Source of the DNA: Roseburia sp. AM59-24XD | GTDB taxonomy: Bacteria > Bacillota > Clostridia > Lachnospirales > Lachnospiraceae | Direction: 5' to 3' | Length of the DNA: 64,000 nt | Assembly: GCF_003478445.1 (NCBI RefSeq) | Contig: NZ_QUET01000006.1 | Span: forward strand, 62,001 to 126,000 | Shown: positions 8,202-18,037 of the stretch, in pieces | How positions within the stretch are numbered: the first letter of the stretch is position 1 | Layout: every line of letters starts with the position of its first letter | Notes under the pieces: generated by a model | Told to the model about the DNA's origin: nothing | Databases searched by the model: none | What the model saw: only the letters and a program-made list of their open reading frames with translations | Translations under genes and position numbers: made by a program

Positions 8202-9917
8202 TCACCGCAGCCTGAACGTCTTCGGTGCCAGCTTCCATACAAACAAAATACCAACCACCATCGTAACTACGGTCACGCTAAGCAACAGCACCGCAAAATA
8301 GGTTGGCGGTGTGTGAAGCTGCAGGCAGCTGTATGCGGCAACATATACGCCGATGTTACATGCCTTATAGCCGACACTTGTCGTATTGCCTGCTTCCGTG
8401 AATGGCTGAAAAATATAATACATGCACAGAAACAGAACTGAAAAGAATACAGACAGTATCACGATACAGCCCAGAATTGCCACAATCTGCAGCATGTTCC
8501 GAAATCGACCCAGCAGCATCAGATTTACAAATACGCCGACACAAAATGTCAGAATAAATGCGACTTCTGTCTGAAGCATATATTTCAGGCGGATGCGAAA
8601 GCTTGAAATGATCGCCTCCGGCGTCCGGTAATATCCATATTTTAAAAGGGAAGCATCACAATGGAAAAACATCGCCTGCGTCAACTTCTCACCACTCGAA
8701 AAACTGTACATCACAAACACAAGAATCGGAAGCAGTAAATTCACGGCTTTCCATGCGCTGTCACTCATCGACTGAAACTGTGCACCGGAGAGCACAAAAC
8801 GACTGACGATCACAGCTAAAGCCGCAACTGCAAAAATTCCTTCTGCCAGCCAGCGCTTGATCTGACTCGGCCTGCGAAGCAGCTTCTTATGCCGTTCAAA
8901 AAAGATTGCATGAAGATAATCATAGCCATTCTTATTCGGAAAAAGACGTTCCGGTACCTCATCCTCATCCAGCGAATTTTCCAGTTTTGTTTCGATGGAA
9001 CCGGCACCCTCCGCCTGCTTTTGTTTCTCCGTCACACGCGCAAAACCGCAGCATATTCTTGCAACCTGCAGATACTTCGGATATGCTCTCAGATACCTTA
9101 CACTGACAACGGCTGCCACCAGAAGGATCAAAAGAAGAACCGCCTGCAGTCCCAGCGAGAAACGTCCCACATCGAACAGCGGATGAAACACCTGTATATG
9201 TTTGTCACCCAGTCTGCTCTGCAGCAGATACAGAACCGGATAACACAAATACGCCAGAAGCACCATGGCAAAATTATACATGTAATATCCGCCCTGCACT
9301 TTAGGGCTTTTATCCTGATACGGAATCTTGTCATAATATTCACAAAGTTTTAACGAAACCGCCTCCCCGATCGGGCGGCAGCAGATGTAGCACAACAGCA
9401 CCCACAGAAAAACTCCGGTATGTCCCGGACAGATCCGTCCCACGATCAACAGAAATGCAACCGCCCAGTAAACAGTCTGACTGGCAGACTGGAACAGAGA
9501 CCTTGTCAGATAATACTGCTTTGCATCGATCCGCATCAGATTCAGAAGAAGGTAATCCTCCTCATTACCATCGGTAACGATCCTGCTGTGTGTAAAGGTT
9601 CCCATAAAGCAGCTGCATATCAGAAATGTCCACGCAAACATATTGCCAAGTGCCTTATTATCCTCAAAGCCAAGACCGCCGGCAAGCAGACTATTCGGCA
9701 CAATGATCACCAGTATGAAATAAAATGCCTTCCATATAATATCCTTTAACACATTCCATATCATGCAGAGGATTCCCAGCGCCTTCTTGATATCGCTGCG
9801 CACATACCACTCCTCGGAGATCAGTCCCTTCAACGGTCTGAAATTCAGGACCGTGTAGATCAGCTTATTGATCTTCTGCGCAATGATCAGCTGGAATTGA
9901 CAAATTATATTATTCAT
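8202..9917 (-). CDS. ABC exporter membrane subunit
   Basis: 571 aa polytopic membrane protein with about twelve hydrophobic segments in two halves, separated by a charged loop around residues 290-350 (EKQKQAEGAGSIETKLENSLDEDEVPERLF). It lies 24 bases after the ABC ATPase gene in the same direction, so it is most likely its permease partner. It resembles the large ABC-2-like exporter subunits next to such ATPases in Firmicutes, but I cannot assign a substrate. AAAGGA lies 8 bases before the ATG. Confidence 0.72.
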   Translation of the reverse strand: MNNIICQFQLIIAQKINKLIYTVLNFRPLKGLISEEWYVRSDIKKALGILCMIWNVLKDIIWKAFYFILVIIVPNSLLAGGLGFEDNKALGNMFAWTFLICSCFMGTFTHSRIVTDGNEEDYLLLNLMRIDAKQYYLTRSLFQSASQTVYWAVAFLLIVGRICPGHTGVFLWVLLCYICCRPIGEAVSLKLCEYYDKIPYQDKSPKVQGGYYMYNFAMVLLAYLCYPVLYLLQSRLGDKHIQVFHPLFDVGRFSLGLQAVLLLILLVAAVVSVRYLRAYPKYLQVARICCGFARVTEKQKQAEGAGSIETKLENSLDEDEVPERLFPNKNGYDYLHAIFFERHKKLLRRPSQIKRWLAEGIFAVAALAVIVSRFVLSGAQFQSMSDSAWKAVNLLLPILVFVMYSFSSGEKLTQAMFFHCDASLLKYGYYRTPEAIISSFRIRLKYMLQTEVAFILTFCVGVFVNLMLLGRFRNMLQIVAILGCIVILSVFFSVLFLCMYYIFQPFTEAGNTTSVGYKACNIGVYVAAYSCLQLHTPPTYFAVLLLSVTVVTMVVGILFVWKLAPKTFRLR

Positions 9918-9941
9918 TCACAAAATCCTTTCCCGGTCTCA

Positions 9942-10637
9942 TTACTGACTCAAAAGCTCCATCACATGCTCTTCGAAGCCTTTGTCGTGACAGTCAAGAT
10001 CCTCAACTCCGGCAAGCTTTCCCTGATGCAGCAGCACGATCTCATCACACAGATCCTGTGCAAGCTGCAAAATATGAGTTGATAATATAATGATGTGATC
10101 CTTCTTCATTTCCAGCAAAAGCTCCTTCATCTCATGAGCTGCCACAACGTCAAGAGACGTCAGCGGCTCGTCCAGCAGAAGGAGCGGCGGTTTACTGATC
10201 AGCAGACAAAGCATCTGCATTTTATTCTTCATGCCGTGGGAATATCCCTTCAGCAGGCGGTCCAGATCCGGAAGTTCCATTCCAACCATCTGTGCATATT
10301 CCTCCACGGTCCGCGGATCCTTGATCCTGTCCCTGTTGATATCCAGAAAGAACTTGATAAATTCATATCCGGTCAAAAACTCCGGCAGCACCGGAGTTGA
10401 AAAGGCATACCCCATCATATCATAGGAAATGTCTTTCTTCTCGCCGTTCTCTTCCATATAAACCGTACCCTCGTCATATTCTATCTCCTGACTGATACAG
10501 TTGAACAGTGTAGTCTTACCGGCACCATTGCGTCCCAGCAGTCCGTATATCTTTCCCTTTTCAAACTGAAAGGATGCACCGTTTAAAACCTGCTTCTCCT
10601 CAAAGCTCTTCCCGATCGCATCGACAACTAATCTCAT
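9942..10637 (-). CDS. ABC transporter ATP-binding protein
   Basis: 231 aa nucleotide-binding subunit. Walker A GRNGAGKT is at residues 35-42, the signature is an unusual YSHGMKNKMQ (about 141-150) in place of LSGGQ, and Walker B LLLLDEPLTSLD and the H-loop ILSTHILQ follow. The SHGMKxK signature is typical of exporter ATPases of the CcmA/YtrB type that pair with ABC-2 permeases. Likely works with the 571-aa membrane protein immediately downstream. Substrate unknown. Confidence 0.92.
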   Translation of the reverse strand: MRLVVDAIGKSFEEKQVLNGASFQFEKGKIYGLLGRNGAGKTTLFNCISQEIEYDEGTVYMEENGEKKDISYDMMGYAFSTPVLPEFLTGYEFIKFFLDINRDRIKDPRTVEEYAQMVGMELPDLDRLLKGYSHGMKNKMQMLCLLISKPPLLLLDEPLTSLDVVAAHEMKELLLEMKKDHIIILSTHILQLAQDLCDEIVLLHQGKLAGVEDLDCHDKGFEEHVMELLSQ

Positions 10638-10714
10638 ATCAATATAAATCCCCTTTTCTTAAGCAGCCTGTTACAAAGAAAATCCACGCAGGCAGTTGTC
10701 TTCTGCCCCCAAAG

Positions 10715-11988
10715 CTATCTGTTGTCCGGCAGCAGCTTTGCCACCGCAGGAAACAGCTCCACGCTTCTCTTTAATATACCTTTCACATAGGCAATAAAAA
10801 TCCCATAATTAACAATCGGCACCTGACACTGCTGTGCCCGGAAGATCCGGTGCTTCATTTCCTTCTCATGAAGCGTACAGCCACCGCAGTGAATGATCAG
10901 AGCATAGCCTGACAGATCCGTCGGAAAGCCTGTTCCGCTGCAGGTTTCAATCGTAAGAGACTTACCGGTGTACTCTGCAAGCCACCGTGGAATCTTCACT
11001 GTCCCGATATCGTCACACTGGCGGCGGTGCGTACAGCCTCTGCGATCAACACACGGTCACCATCCTTCAAGCGGTCCACTGCAGTCACACCTTCCACCAG
11101 CGCCTGCAGATTACCTTTGTGCCTTGCAAATAAAATGGAAAAAGACGTCAGTGGAATGTCCTGCGGTACAATGCGGGACACCTCACCAAACGCCTGTGAA
11201 TCTGTAATCACCATACGCACCCTGCCCTTCAGCAGATCAAGTGTCATAGCAAGTGACGGCACCTGCGTCACCACCGATACCGCCTGATTATCCAACAGGT
11301 CACGAATAACCTGCTGCTGTGGCATGATCAGACGTCCCTTTGGGGCTGCCGAATCGACCGGAACAACAAGCAAGACGACATCATCTTTCTCGACAAGATC
11401 TCCCAGGATATGCAGCTTCAGATCCGTATCCGGTGCGAGCATCACCAATGCATCCTTCAGGGCATCGAGTCCCATATTTTGGACAGTGCTCACTGCACAG
11501 ACCGGAACCGTTCCATTCTTAGCCATAATACACTGGCGGCGGTGCGTAAGCTCCTCCCCGGAAAGCTTGTCCGCCTGATTTAATACGATCACATAGGGAA
11601 GCTTTTTCTCCTCGATCATCGCAAGGATCTGCTCCTCCTCAGCGCCCATTCCTCTGCCACTCTCCAGCTCCTGCTTCGTAAGTCTGGAAACATCGAGAAC
11701 AAGCATGGCGATATCCGTTCGGTTTAACACCTCAATCGCCTTCTCCACGCGCATCCTTCCTAGTGCGCCCTCATCATCCAGTCCGGGCGTATCAATAAAC
11801 ATACACGGTCCGATCGGCAGTATCTCCATCGCCTTGTAAACCGGATCTGTCGTAGTTCCCTTCACATCTGATACGATGGCAAGCTGCTGCCCTGTCACCG
11901 CATTGATCACACTGGATTTACCGGCATTCCTCCTGCCAAAAATCGCTATCTGCACTCTGTCTCCATTTGGTGTTGCTGTCAAACTCAT
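10715..11988 (-). CDS. hydF: [FeFe]-hydrogenase H-cluster maturation GTPase HydF, frameshifted
   Basis: HydF is the GTP-binding scaffold on which the di-iron subcluster is assembled before transfer to [FeFe]-hydrogenase. The GTPase domain has GRRNAGKS at 18-25 and DTPGLDD at about 65-71. The FeS domain has CTHRRQCDDIG and HCGGC, matching the CxH...HCxxC ligand pattern. These two motifs lie on either side of a one-base deletion near 11035-11037; restoring it gives 424 aa. The ATG is preceded by GGAGG CGACATC. HydE, HydG and a hydrogenase are not in the window. The gene itself indicates hydrogen-evolving fermentation. Confidence 0.93.
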
Positions 11989-12030
11989 GATGTCGCCTCC
12001 TGCTCATAATCCACTGTCTGTCATCTATAA

Positions 12031-13278
12031 TTACCGGATCTGTCCATCTCCACTGATCAAATACTTCATGGTGGTCAACTCCTTCAGTCCCATCGGACCT
12101 CTTGCATGAAGCTTCTGCGTGGAAATGCCGATCTCCGCACCCAGTCCAAATTCACCGCCATCGGTAAAACGTGTCGAACAATTCACATATACGCATGCCG
12201 AATCCACCTCTGCCTGAAACTTCGCAGCGTTAGCGTAGCTTTCGGTCACAATGCACTCGGAATGACCGGTCGAATACTTTGCAATGTGTGCGATTGCCTC
12301 ATCCACGGAATCAACGACTTTCACCGCCAGCTTATAATCTAAAAACTCTGTCGCATAATCCTGCTCAATTGCCGGAACCACACAGTCCCCAAGAATCTGC
12401 GCCGTTCTCTCACAGCCTCTGAGCTCCACCTGATGCTCATCCAGCTTTGCCTTCAGCATCGGCAGAAATGCCTCTGCCACGCTCTTATGTACCAGACAGG
12501 TCTCAAGTGCATTGCAGACACTCGGTCTCTGCGTCTTACCGTTGTCAGTGATCTCCACTGCCATCGCAAGATCCGCTGTCTCATCCACATAAATATGACA
12601 GTTACCCGTTCCTGTCTCGATAACCGGAAGTGTCGCATTCCGGACAACTGCCCGGATCAGTCCTGCTCCTCCTCTCGGAATCAGAACATCGATCAGACCG
12701 TTGGCTTTCATCATCTGTGTGGAAACTTCCCTGGATGTATCCTCCACAAGCTGTATAATATCCTCCGGAAAACCACAGGCTGCCACTGCCCCACGCATAG
12801 TATCCATCAGCACCTTGTTAGAGCAGATTGCCTCCTTGCCGCCACGCAGGATTGCTGCGTTACCACTCTTAATACAAAGTGATGCCGCATCCACCGTCAC
12901 ATTCGGGCGGGACTCATAAATAATGCCGACCACCCCCATCGGTACACGGATCTTGGTGATCTTCATACCGTTCGGACGGGTAGAACCCTCAATAACCTGT
13001 CCCACCGGATCCTCCAGATTGATAAGCTGGATACATGCATCCGCAATTCCCCTGATCCGCTCCGGAGTAAGTCTTAAACGATCCACCATCGTCTCGGAAA
13101 TTCCGTTCTCCCTTGCGTTCGCAATATCCTTTTCATTCTCTGCAAGAATCTGCTCCTGCTTCTGTAAAAGCCGGTCTGCGATACAGCGCAGGATCTCGTT
13201 CTTCTGTCCTGTGGACGCTGTCGCCAGACTCTTCTTGGCATTCTGTGCTTTCTGCCCTAACTCTTCAATATAATTCAT
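12031..13278 (-). CDS. proA: Glutamate-5-semialdehyde dehydrogenase
   Basis: Gamma-glutamyl phosphate reductase, the second step of proline synthesis: reduces glutamyl-5-phosphate with NADPH to glutamate semialdehyde. 415 aa from the chosen start (MNYIEELGQKAQ). The aldehyde dehydrogenase fold motifs are present: IRVPMGVVGIIYESRPNVTVDAASL, the catalytic cysteine in PSVCNALET, and the C-terminal ARGPMGLKELTT. The upstream ATG at 13308 would add ten residues, but AAGGGGG seven bases before 13278 supports the shorter form. proB is not adjacent; degV lies upstream. Confidence 0.95.
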   Translation of the reverse strand: MNYIEELGQKAQNAKKSLATASTGQKNEILRCIADRLLQKQEQILAENEKDIANARENGISETMVDRLRLTPERIRGIADACIQLINLEDPVGQVIEGSTRPNGMKITKIRVPMGVVGIIYESRPNVTVDAASLCIKSGNAAILRGGKEAICSNKVLMDTMRGAVAACGFPEDIIQLVEDTSREVSTQMMKANGLIDVLIPRGGAGLIRAVVRNATLPVIETGTGNCHIYVDETADLAMAVEITDNGKTQRPSVCNALETCLVHKSVAEAFLPMLKAKLDEHQVELRGCERTAQILGDCVVPAIEQDYATEFLDYKLAVKVVDSVDEAIAHIAKYSTGHSECIVTESYANAAKFQAEVDSACVYVNCSTRFTDGGEFGLGAEIGISTQKLHARGPMGLKELTTMKYLISGDGQIR

Positions 13279-13332
13279 CCTTCTGCCCCCTTCTGATGCT
13301 TCTGTCATTCTCTTCCTGCATTCCTGTAAGGT

Positions 13333-14205
13333 CTACTTAGGAATTGCTTTTGAACATGCAACTGCCAATGCACCCGGTCCGATATGGCAGGATACACTGA
13401 GCGACAACGGATTGCAGACGATTTCGTCCCTTACCCGAAAATGCTCCCGCAGCTCTTCTACAAACTCTGCCGCCGCTTCCTCGTTGGCGGTATGTGCCAC
13501 CTCAATATGAATATTGTCCATATTATCCAGACCGCCGAAACGCTCCTTAATATCTGTCTCCATCGCTGCGATCATTTTGGATACCCCCTGCTTCTTGGTG
13601 CGGGCAATCGTAAAAGCATCTAACTTCTCTCCCTGGATCTGAAGCACCGGCTTTAAACGAAGTGCTGTTCCAAGAGCCGCTGCTGCCGGCGTAATTCTTC
13701 CGCCCTTCTTCAGATACGTCAGAGTATCTAACATAATATAGATACTTGACTGCATTTTCTCCTGTTCGAGAAGTGCCTTGATCTGTGCTGCATTCATGCC
13801 GCGCTCTGCAAGCTCTATGGCATCCATCGCAGACTGACGCTGTGTAACGGAAATTCTCTGGTTGTCAACTACCTGCACTCTGCCATCATAATCCTGTGAA
13901 AGCATCTGTGCTGTGGAACAGGAACCTGACAATCCGCTCGACATCGGGATATATACAACCTCATCGGCATCCTCAAGTGCCTTATCCCAATACTTTGTGA
14001 CATCCTCCACGGAAGGCTGTGATGTGGAAACCGTGGCATTCTGTGCCAGCTTCTCATAAAACTCCTCCTGTGTCAGACTGATATCCTCATAATAAATCTT
14101 ATCGTCAATGATAAACGGCATCGGCAGAACGGCGATCCCCATTTCCTTTGCCTCAATCTGTGTAATTCCACTATTGCTATCTGTCATAACTGCAACTTTA
14201 CTCAT
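13333..14205 (-). CDS. DegV family fatty-acid-binding protein
   Basis: 290 aa DegV family member. The N-terminal VAVMTDSNSGITQIEAKEMGIAVLPMP and the IPMSSGLSGSCSTAQ lipid-binding serine region are characteristic, as is LTYLKKGGRITPAAAALG. DegV proteins bind fatty acids and in Firmicutes deliver them to fatty acid kinase FakA. Which of the usual several paralogues this is cannot be told. GGAGG ATTATC precedes the ATG. The length is normal. Confidence 0.93.
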   Translation of the reverse strand: MSKVAVMTDSNSGITQIEAKEMGIAVLPMPFIIDDKIYYEDISLTQEEFYEKLAQNATVSTSQPSVEDVTKYWDKALEDADEVVYIPMSSGLSGSCSTAQMLSQDYDGRVQVVDNQRISVTQRQSAMDAIELAERGMNAAQIKALLEQEKMQSSIYIMLDTLTYLKKGGRITPAAAALGTALRLKPVLQIQGEKLDAFTIARTKKQGVSKMIAAMETDIKERFGGLDNMDNIHIEVAHTANEEAAAEFVEELREHFRVRDEIVCNPLSLSVSCHIGPGALAVACSKAIPK

Positions 14206-14292
14206 GATAATCCTCCATATTCCATCGGAATCTGCATTTACACATACTTCCTTAAATTATATATGAAATCCCCGCCAATAGCAACATTTTCC

Positions 14293-14321
14293 TTGATTCT
14301 TCGCATACCCCGTAGTAGAAT
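14293..14321 (+). promoter_or_regulatory. SigA-type promoter for the DUF3881 gene
   Basis: TTGATT and TAGAAT are separated by 17 bases, 30 bases upstream of the ATG at 14352. The gene also has a near-perfect extended Shine-Dalgarno sequence, AAGGAGGTGATCC. Confidence 0.6.
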
Positions 14322-14351
14322 GATTATTGTTTAAAAAAAGGAGGTGATCCC

Positions 14352-15239
14352 ATGCATCGTTTTTTACGTTCCATCGGTTTCAGTCACATCAATACCAGGC
14401 AGGACATGGATAAGCTGCTTGGAATCATCATGAATGAACCGGATCAGACGAAAAAGATCGCTTTATCAAAGAATCATATATATACAGAATTTACCAAAGA
14501 ATTTGCCAGCCACGCCGGCATTGTTGTCCGTGGAGAGTATGATGAGAAAGGTTTTTTTCATATTGAACATCATTTTCCTTATCTGAAAGGAACGCTTCTG
14601 TCCACTAATTCCGATATCACGGTGAACAAGCGCGTGGATACCGATGCCTTTACCGGCATGTGCGATGATATCCGTCTTGGTATTTCAATGATCTTTTATC
14701 TGCAGAATGCCGTGGATTATCTGATGCTTAACTGCAGCGACAACACGCCGCATAAAGCAAGAACTTACCTTTCCGGGCTCGCGCTGGAGGGCACGATTCT
14801 TCTCGGCGTCGAGAATAACGAGGATACCCGAAAACGTAAGTCATACCGCACACGTATGCGTAATCAGCTCATCGCCATGGCAAAGTCCGGTGATCAGGAT
14901 GCCATCGACAGTCTTACCGTGGACGAGATTGATCTGTCCTCACAGATCAATCGCCGAATCCGCACAGAGGATCTGTACAGTCTTGTCGAGACAAGCTTTA
15001 TCCCATACGGCTCCGAATCTGACAATTATCAGATCCTTGGAACGATCATCAACTGGAGCTGTGTCAAAAATCAATATTCCGGCGAGGATATTTATGAATT
15101 ACTGATTTCCTGCAATGACATTATTCTGACCATTGCCATCAATCGGAGTTCTCTGGTCGGCGAGCCAATGATCGGACGCCGTTTCAAGGGCGTTATCTGG
15201 ATGCAGGGTACCGTGGATTTCCAGAAGATTAATTCATAA
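14352..15239 (+). CDS. DUF3881 family protein
   Basis: 295 aa soluble protein starting MHRFLRSIGFSHINTRQDMDKL, a start typical of DUF3881 proteins as I recall them from Lachnospiraceae. It has no signal peptide or membrane segment. The C-terminal part ends in VGEPMIGRRFKGVIWMQGTVDF, a beta-rich and strongly patterned stretch. Function unknown. It is one of few plus-strand genes in this half and is transcribed from its own promoter, with a perfect extended ribosome binding site. It converges on the secreted protein gene at 15798, with the giant palindrome between them. Confidence 0.7.
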   Translation: MHRFLRSIGFSHINTRQDMDKLLGIIMNEPDQTKKIALSKNHIYTEFTKEFASHAGIVVRGEYDEKGFFHIEHHFPYLKGTLLSTNSDITVNKRVDTDAFTGMCDDIRLGISMIFYLQNAVDYLMLNCSDNTPHKARTYLSGLALEGTILLGVENNEDTRKRKSYRTRMRNQLIAMAKSGDQDAIDSLTVDEIDLSSQINRRIRTEDLYSLVETSFIPYGSESDNYQILGTIINWSCVKNQYSGEDIYELLISCNDIILTIAINRSSLVGEPMIGRRFKGVIWMQGTVDFQKINS

Positions 15240-15273
15240 AAGAAACCTTCCTATGCCACCAATCGATGTATGC

Positions 15274-15764
15274 TCATAATATTTCTTATGACAGAAAAAT
15301 CAAATAGGCATTTTGCCTCGTAAAACAAATGAATCCGTGAACTGTGACGAAAAAATTGACGCAGATCAGTAGGATTTCTGAAAAGTCTTTGCTTTGCAAT
15401 GCTTTGATAAATACGCATCCGCACGACTGAGCCCCGTAGGTGGGCTCAGCTATTTCGGACGGCACGCTCCCGCTACCACTGCACCACGCAACGGTACATA
15501 ACGCCCCAAGTACTAAACAAATTAAGAATATATATTTAAAACTTGGGCGTAAGTACCGGCGGGTGCAAGTGCCTTTCGAAACATCTGAATCCCACCTCGG
15601 GGCGAGTACGGTAGGATGCGTTTATCAAAAATCAAAGCAGCAAAGCATATAGACTTCTCGAAATCCGCAAGTGACAAGTCAATATTTTCGTTATAGTTCA
15701 CGGATTAATTTATTTTTTGAGGCAAAATGTCTATTTGATTTTTCTGTCATAAGAAATAATATGA
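15274..15764. repeat. 491-bp giant imperfect palindrome (foldback element)
   Basis: The left arm from TCATAATATTTCTTATGACA inward is repeated in inverted orientation by the right arm ending at 15764. The match continues almost to the centre (about 15519). The outer 46 bases differ at about 3 positions, and the next 100 or so bases remain clearly alignable, for example AATCCGTGAACT and GATAAA/TACGCATCC. Inner GC-rich parts also pair (CGCCCCAAGT with ACTTGGGCG), with a small extra hairpin CTGAGCCC-cgtagg-TGGGCTCAG. There is no plausible ORF. It fills the space between convergent genes. No clear target duplication seen. Confidence 0.85.
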
Positions 15765-15797
15765 CCACACGTTTACCATCATTTTAAGTGGTATCTT

Positions 15798-17141
15798 TTA
15801 ATTTGTATAGGCAACATCGGAGTCTAGTTTATAGTCGTAGCGTTCCCATGTGACGTCGACGGCGGTTGTTTTGCCGCGTTGATATTCTATGTTGATCATT
15901 GCCTTGCGACCGCGATATGCAAACATGCCAAGACTTACAATGATGCTGCTTCCATCGCTCCCATACAAATAGTTTTCGAAGGATTGATGATCTTTTCTTT
16001 CCAGTCGGATATACATAGTCTTTCCCGGTTGGATGACAAGTTCAGCATCATCGGCAAGTTTGCGATACGCATTGTTTTTCCTCTGCTTATACGATATCGC
16101 CATCTGGTCGATCGAGTTCACATCATTTCCGAGACCTCCCATCTCCATATCTCCGATAAAGAAGTCGAAGCCCCCGCCCCAGCTTGTCCGGCTATTATAT
16201 TTCTTTCCAAAACAGATATCTCGTTCGTCCGTAGAGTGGATCTTAAATTCATAATATTTGATTCGTCTGGCATTCTTTACATTGATCTGAGCCATGCATT
16301 TTCCATCGGAATTATCGGTTGCGAGCCAGCGCACCTCGGATCTTTCCCCAAGCTTACGTTCGCCGCCAACGATGACATATGGTCTGACCTGATAAGTGTA
16401 CACCTGCTCCGGCTGTGCCGTGTAATCCTCATAAAGAAAACCTCTTTTCCCCGTGTCAAGCTTTGTCTTCTGAAGCTTTTGTTTCTTCACAACGTCAATC
16501 CTTTGCATATTACTCTTTGTCGTACCGCGGTATATTTCAAAGCCATCCGCTTGAACCGAACCAAAGGTTCGGAATACGAGACGGGAAAAGCCTTTGTCTC
16601 CTCTGATGTCATCAATTGACTGATCCAGCGTTGTGCCATACATTTCACAGAATATCTCGCGGCTGTTTCCCTCGCTCTTCGGATCTAAAAGCCACATTCC
16701 TCCCTCCTGGAATACCTCGATCTCATAACGAAATACATCGCCGTAAGAAAACTTCTGTGTAAACTCATACTGCTTCTTCCCCGGCTTGTATGTTTTTGTC
16801 ATTTCCTTCCGGTCAGGCTTATCGTCCCAGACGCGGTATCTGGTCAATCGATATTCTTGTGCATTGGTCAGCGCCTCCCAACTCACCTTGATCGTCTGTT
16901 TCTTCTGATCGAGCTTTACCTGCAGATAATCTTTTCTATGTACCATTGACAGAATCTCTTCCTCATCTGCAGCCGGCGCAGCTGTTGGATCCGGTGTCTG
17001 CGCCGTATAGGACTGCTTTCCGGCACCACCGCGCTGCCGCATACTTTCCTCACGATCCGTCCACAGGATTGCGCCGATTACTATGATACCCAGTAATATA
17101 ACACCTGTCACTATAAGAATTTTCTTGTTTATTGTTTGCAT
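15798..17141 (-). CDS. Secreted or membrane-anchored protein with fibronectin III-like domains
   Basis: About 447 aa. A single N-terminal hydrophobic segment (ILIVTGVILLGIIVIGAILW) acts as signal anchor, followed by a low-complexity linker (TAQTPDPTAAPAADEEE). Repeated beta-sandwich-like stretches follow, such as IKVSWEALTNAQEYRLTRYRVW and the VYTYQVRPYVIVGGERK segment, the style of fibronectin type III domains. The C-terminal half (FDFFIGDMEMGGLGNDVNSI) resembles no family I know. The ATG at 17141 has AAAGGAG eight bases upstream; an in-frame GTG six codons earlier overlaps that site and was not used. Probably a surface protein; function unknown. Confidence 0.65.
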   Translation of the reverse strand: MQTINKKILIVTGVILLGIIVIGAILWTDREESMRQRGGAGKQSYTAQTPDPTAAPAADEEEILSMVHRKDYLQVKLDQKKQTIKVSWEALTNAQEYRLTRYRVWDDKPDRKEMTKTYKPGKKQYEFTQKFSYGDVFRYEIEVFQEGGMWLLDPKSEGNSREIFCEMYGTTLDQSIDDIRGDKGFSRLVFRTFGSVQADGFEIYRGTTKSNMQRIDVVKKQKLQKTKLDTGKRGFLYEDYTAQPEQVYTYQVRPYVIVGGERKLGERSEVRWLATDNSDGKCMAQINVKNARRIKYYEFKIHSTDERDICFGKKYNSRTSWGGGFDFFIGDMEMGGLGNDVNSIDQMAISYKQRKNNAYRKLADDAELVIQPGKTMYIRLERKDHQSFENYLYGSDGSSIIVSLGMFAYRGRKAMINIEYQRGKTTAVDVTWERYDYKLDSDVAYTN

Positions 17142-17170
17142 GGGCACCGCTCCTTTCACGCTGATCCATC

Positions 17171-18037
17171 TTACACTTGCGTGAATAATTCCTGCTCAAC
17201 AGCTTGCAGTTCGGCTTCGGAGTAATCCATAGAAAGGATCATTTCACGGGATAATCCGCTTCCCAGCATTTTGCGTATTGCCTCCAAACGCCCTGCCGTC
17301 AATCCTTCTGAACGTCCCTCAGCCAATCCCTCCGAACGTCCTTCTTCTCGAACGATTTTTTCACGCTCTTCCGCATAATTTTTCGCATAATCCTCTACTG
17401 TTTTGCACATTTTCCCCAAACCTCCCTCCGTCTCTTTGAAATACTTAACTGCTTTGCTTAATGCGGGGAATCTGGCATCTTCAAATACATCTTTTCGTAA
17501 AAATAACTGGAGTAGTTCGGATTTGTCCGAACCATCCTTCACTACTGTGTTGGCAAAGAAAATATCTTCCCCGTCATCCACAGGAGCATACCCCTCATTT
17601 GTTTTCATGCACCTTTTCACATGTGTGATCATCTGCCCGTTATGTAGAGCGTCATACTCCGTAATATATAAGATGGTTACCTGCGGGATATCCGAAAAAT
17701 CGGTTCCCTTTGGCGTATATGCTGCCGTAGTTGATGATGCATAAAACCGATTCCTCTTGATATCGTCATTACCGGAACCCTTCTGCATCTCAATGTTCAT
17801 ATATGTTCCGTTTTCCAGAATACAGAGTACATCCAGAATAATCTCTCTGTGTAAACTCGTGATAACACACTGCGGTGTTACACTTACCACTTTTAGCTGT
17901 GGCCGGTCCAACAGTGTGCGGAGTATCTCCTGGCAGACTTCCTTTCGTTCCGCCACCAGCCGGAACATGGCATCATCAATGATCCTTAAATTCTCTGCTG
18001 TTTCTCTTATCGCTTTTGAATATTGTTCAGTACCCAC
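17171..18037 (-). CDS. Rpn family recombination-promoting nuclease / PD-(D/E)XK putative transposase
   Basis: 288 aa. The N-terminal domain has the PD-(D/E)XK nuclease pattern in ILDVLCILENGTYMNIEMQK (Asp, then ExQ/K) and the family stretch KRNRFYASSTTAAYTPKGTDF. The C-terminus carries near-perfect repeats (EGRSEGLAEGRSEGLTAGR), typical of this family, then a degenerate helical tail. Members are mobile-element-associated nucleases linked to RecA-independent recombination (Rpn) or annotated as transposases. The start is GTG with GAGGTAAG upstream. A strongly structured leader precedes it. Its stop lies 30 bases before the secreted protein start. Confidence 0.8.
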   Translation of the reverse strand: MGTEQYSKAIRETAENLRIIDDAMFRLVAERKEVCQEILRTLLDRPQLKVVSVTPQCVITSLHREIILDVLCILENGTYMNIEMQKGSGNDDIKRNRFYASSTTAAYTPKGTDFSDIPQVTILYITEYDALHNGQMITHVKRCMKTNEGYAPVDDGEDIFFANTVVKDGSDKSELLQLFLRKDVFEDARFPALSKAVKYFKETEGGLGKMCKTVEDYAKNYAEEREKIVREEGRSEGLAEGRSEGLTAGRLEAIRKMLGSGLSREMILSMDYSEAELQAVEQELFTQV

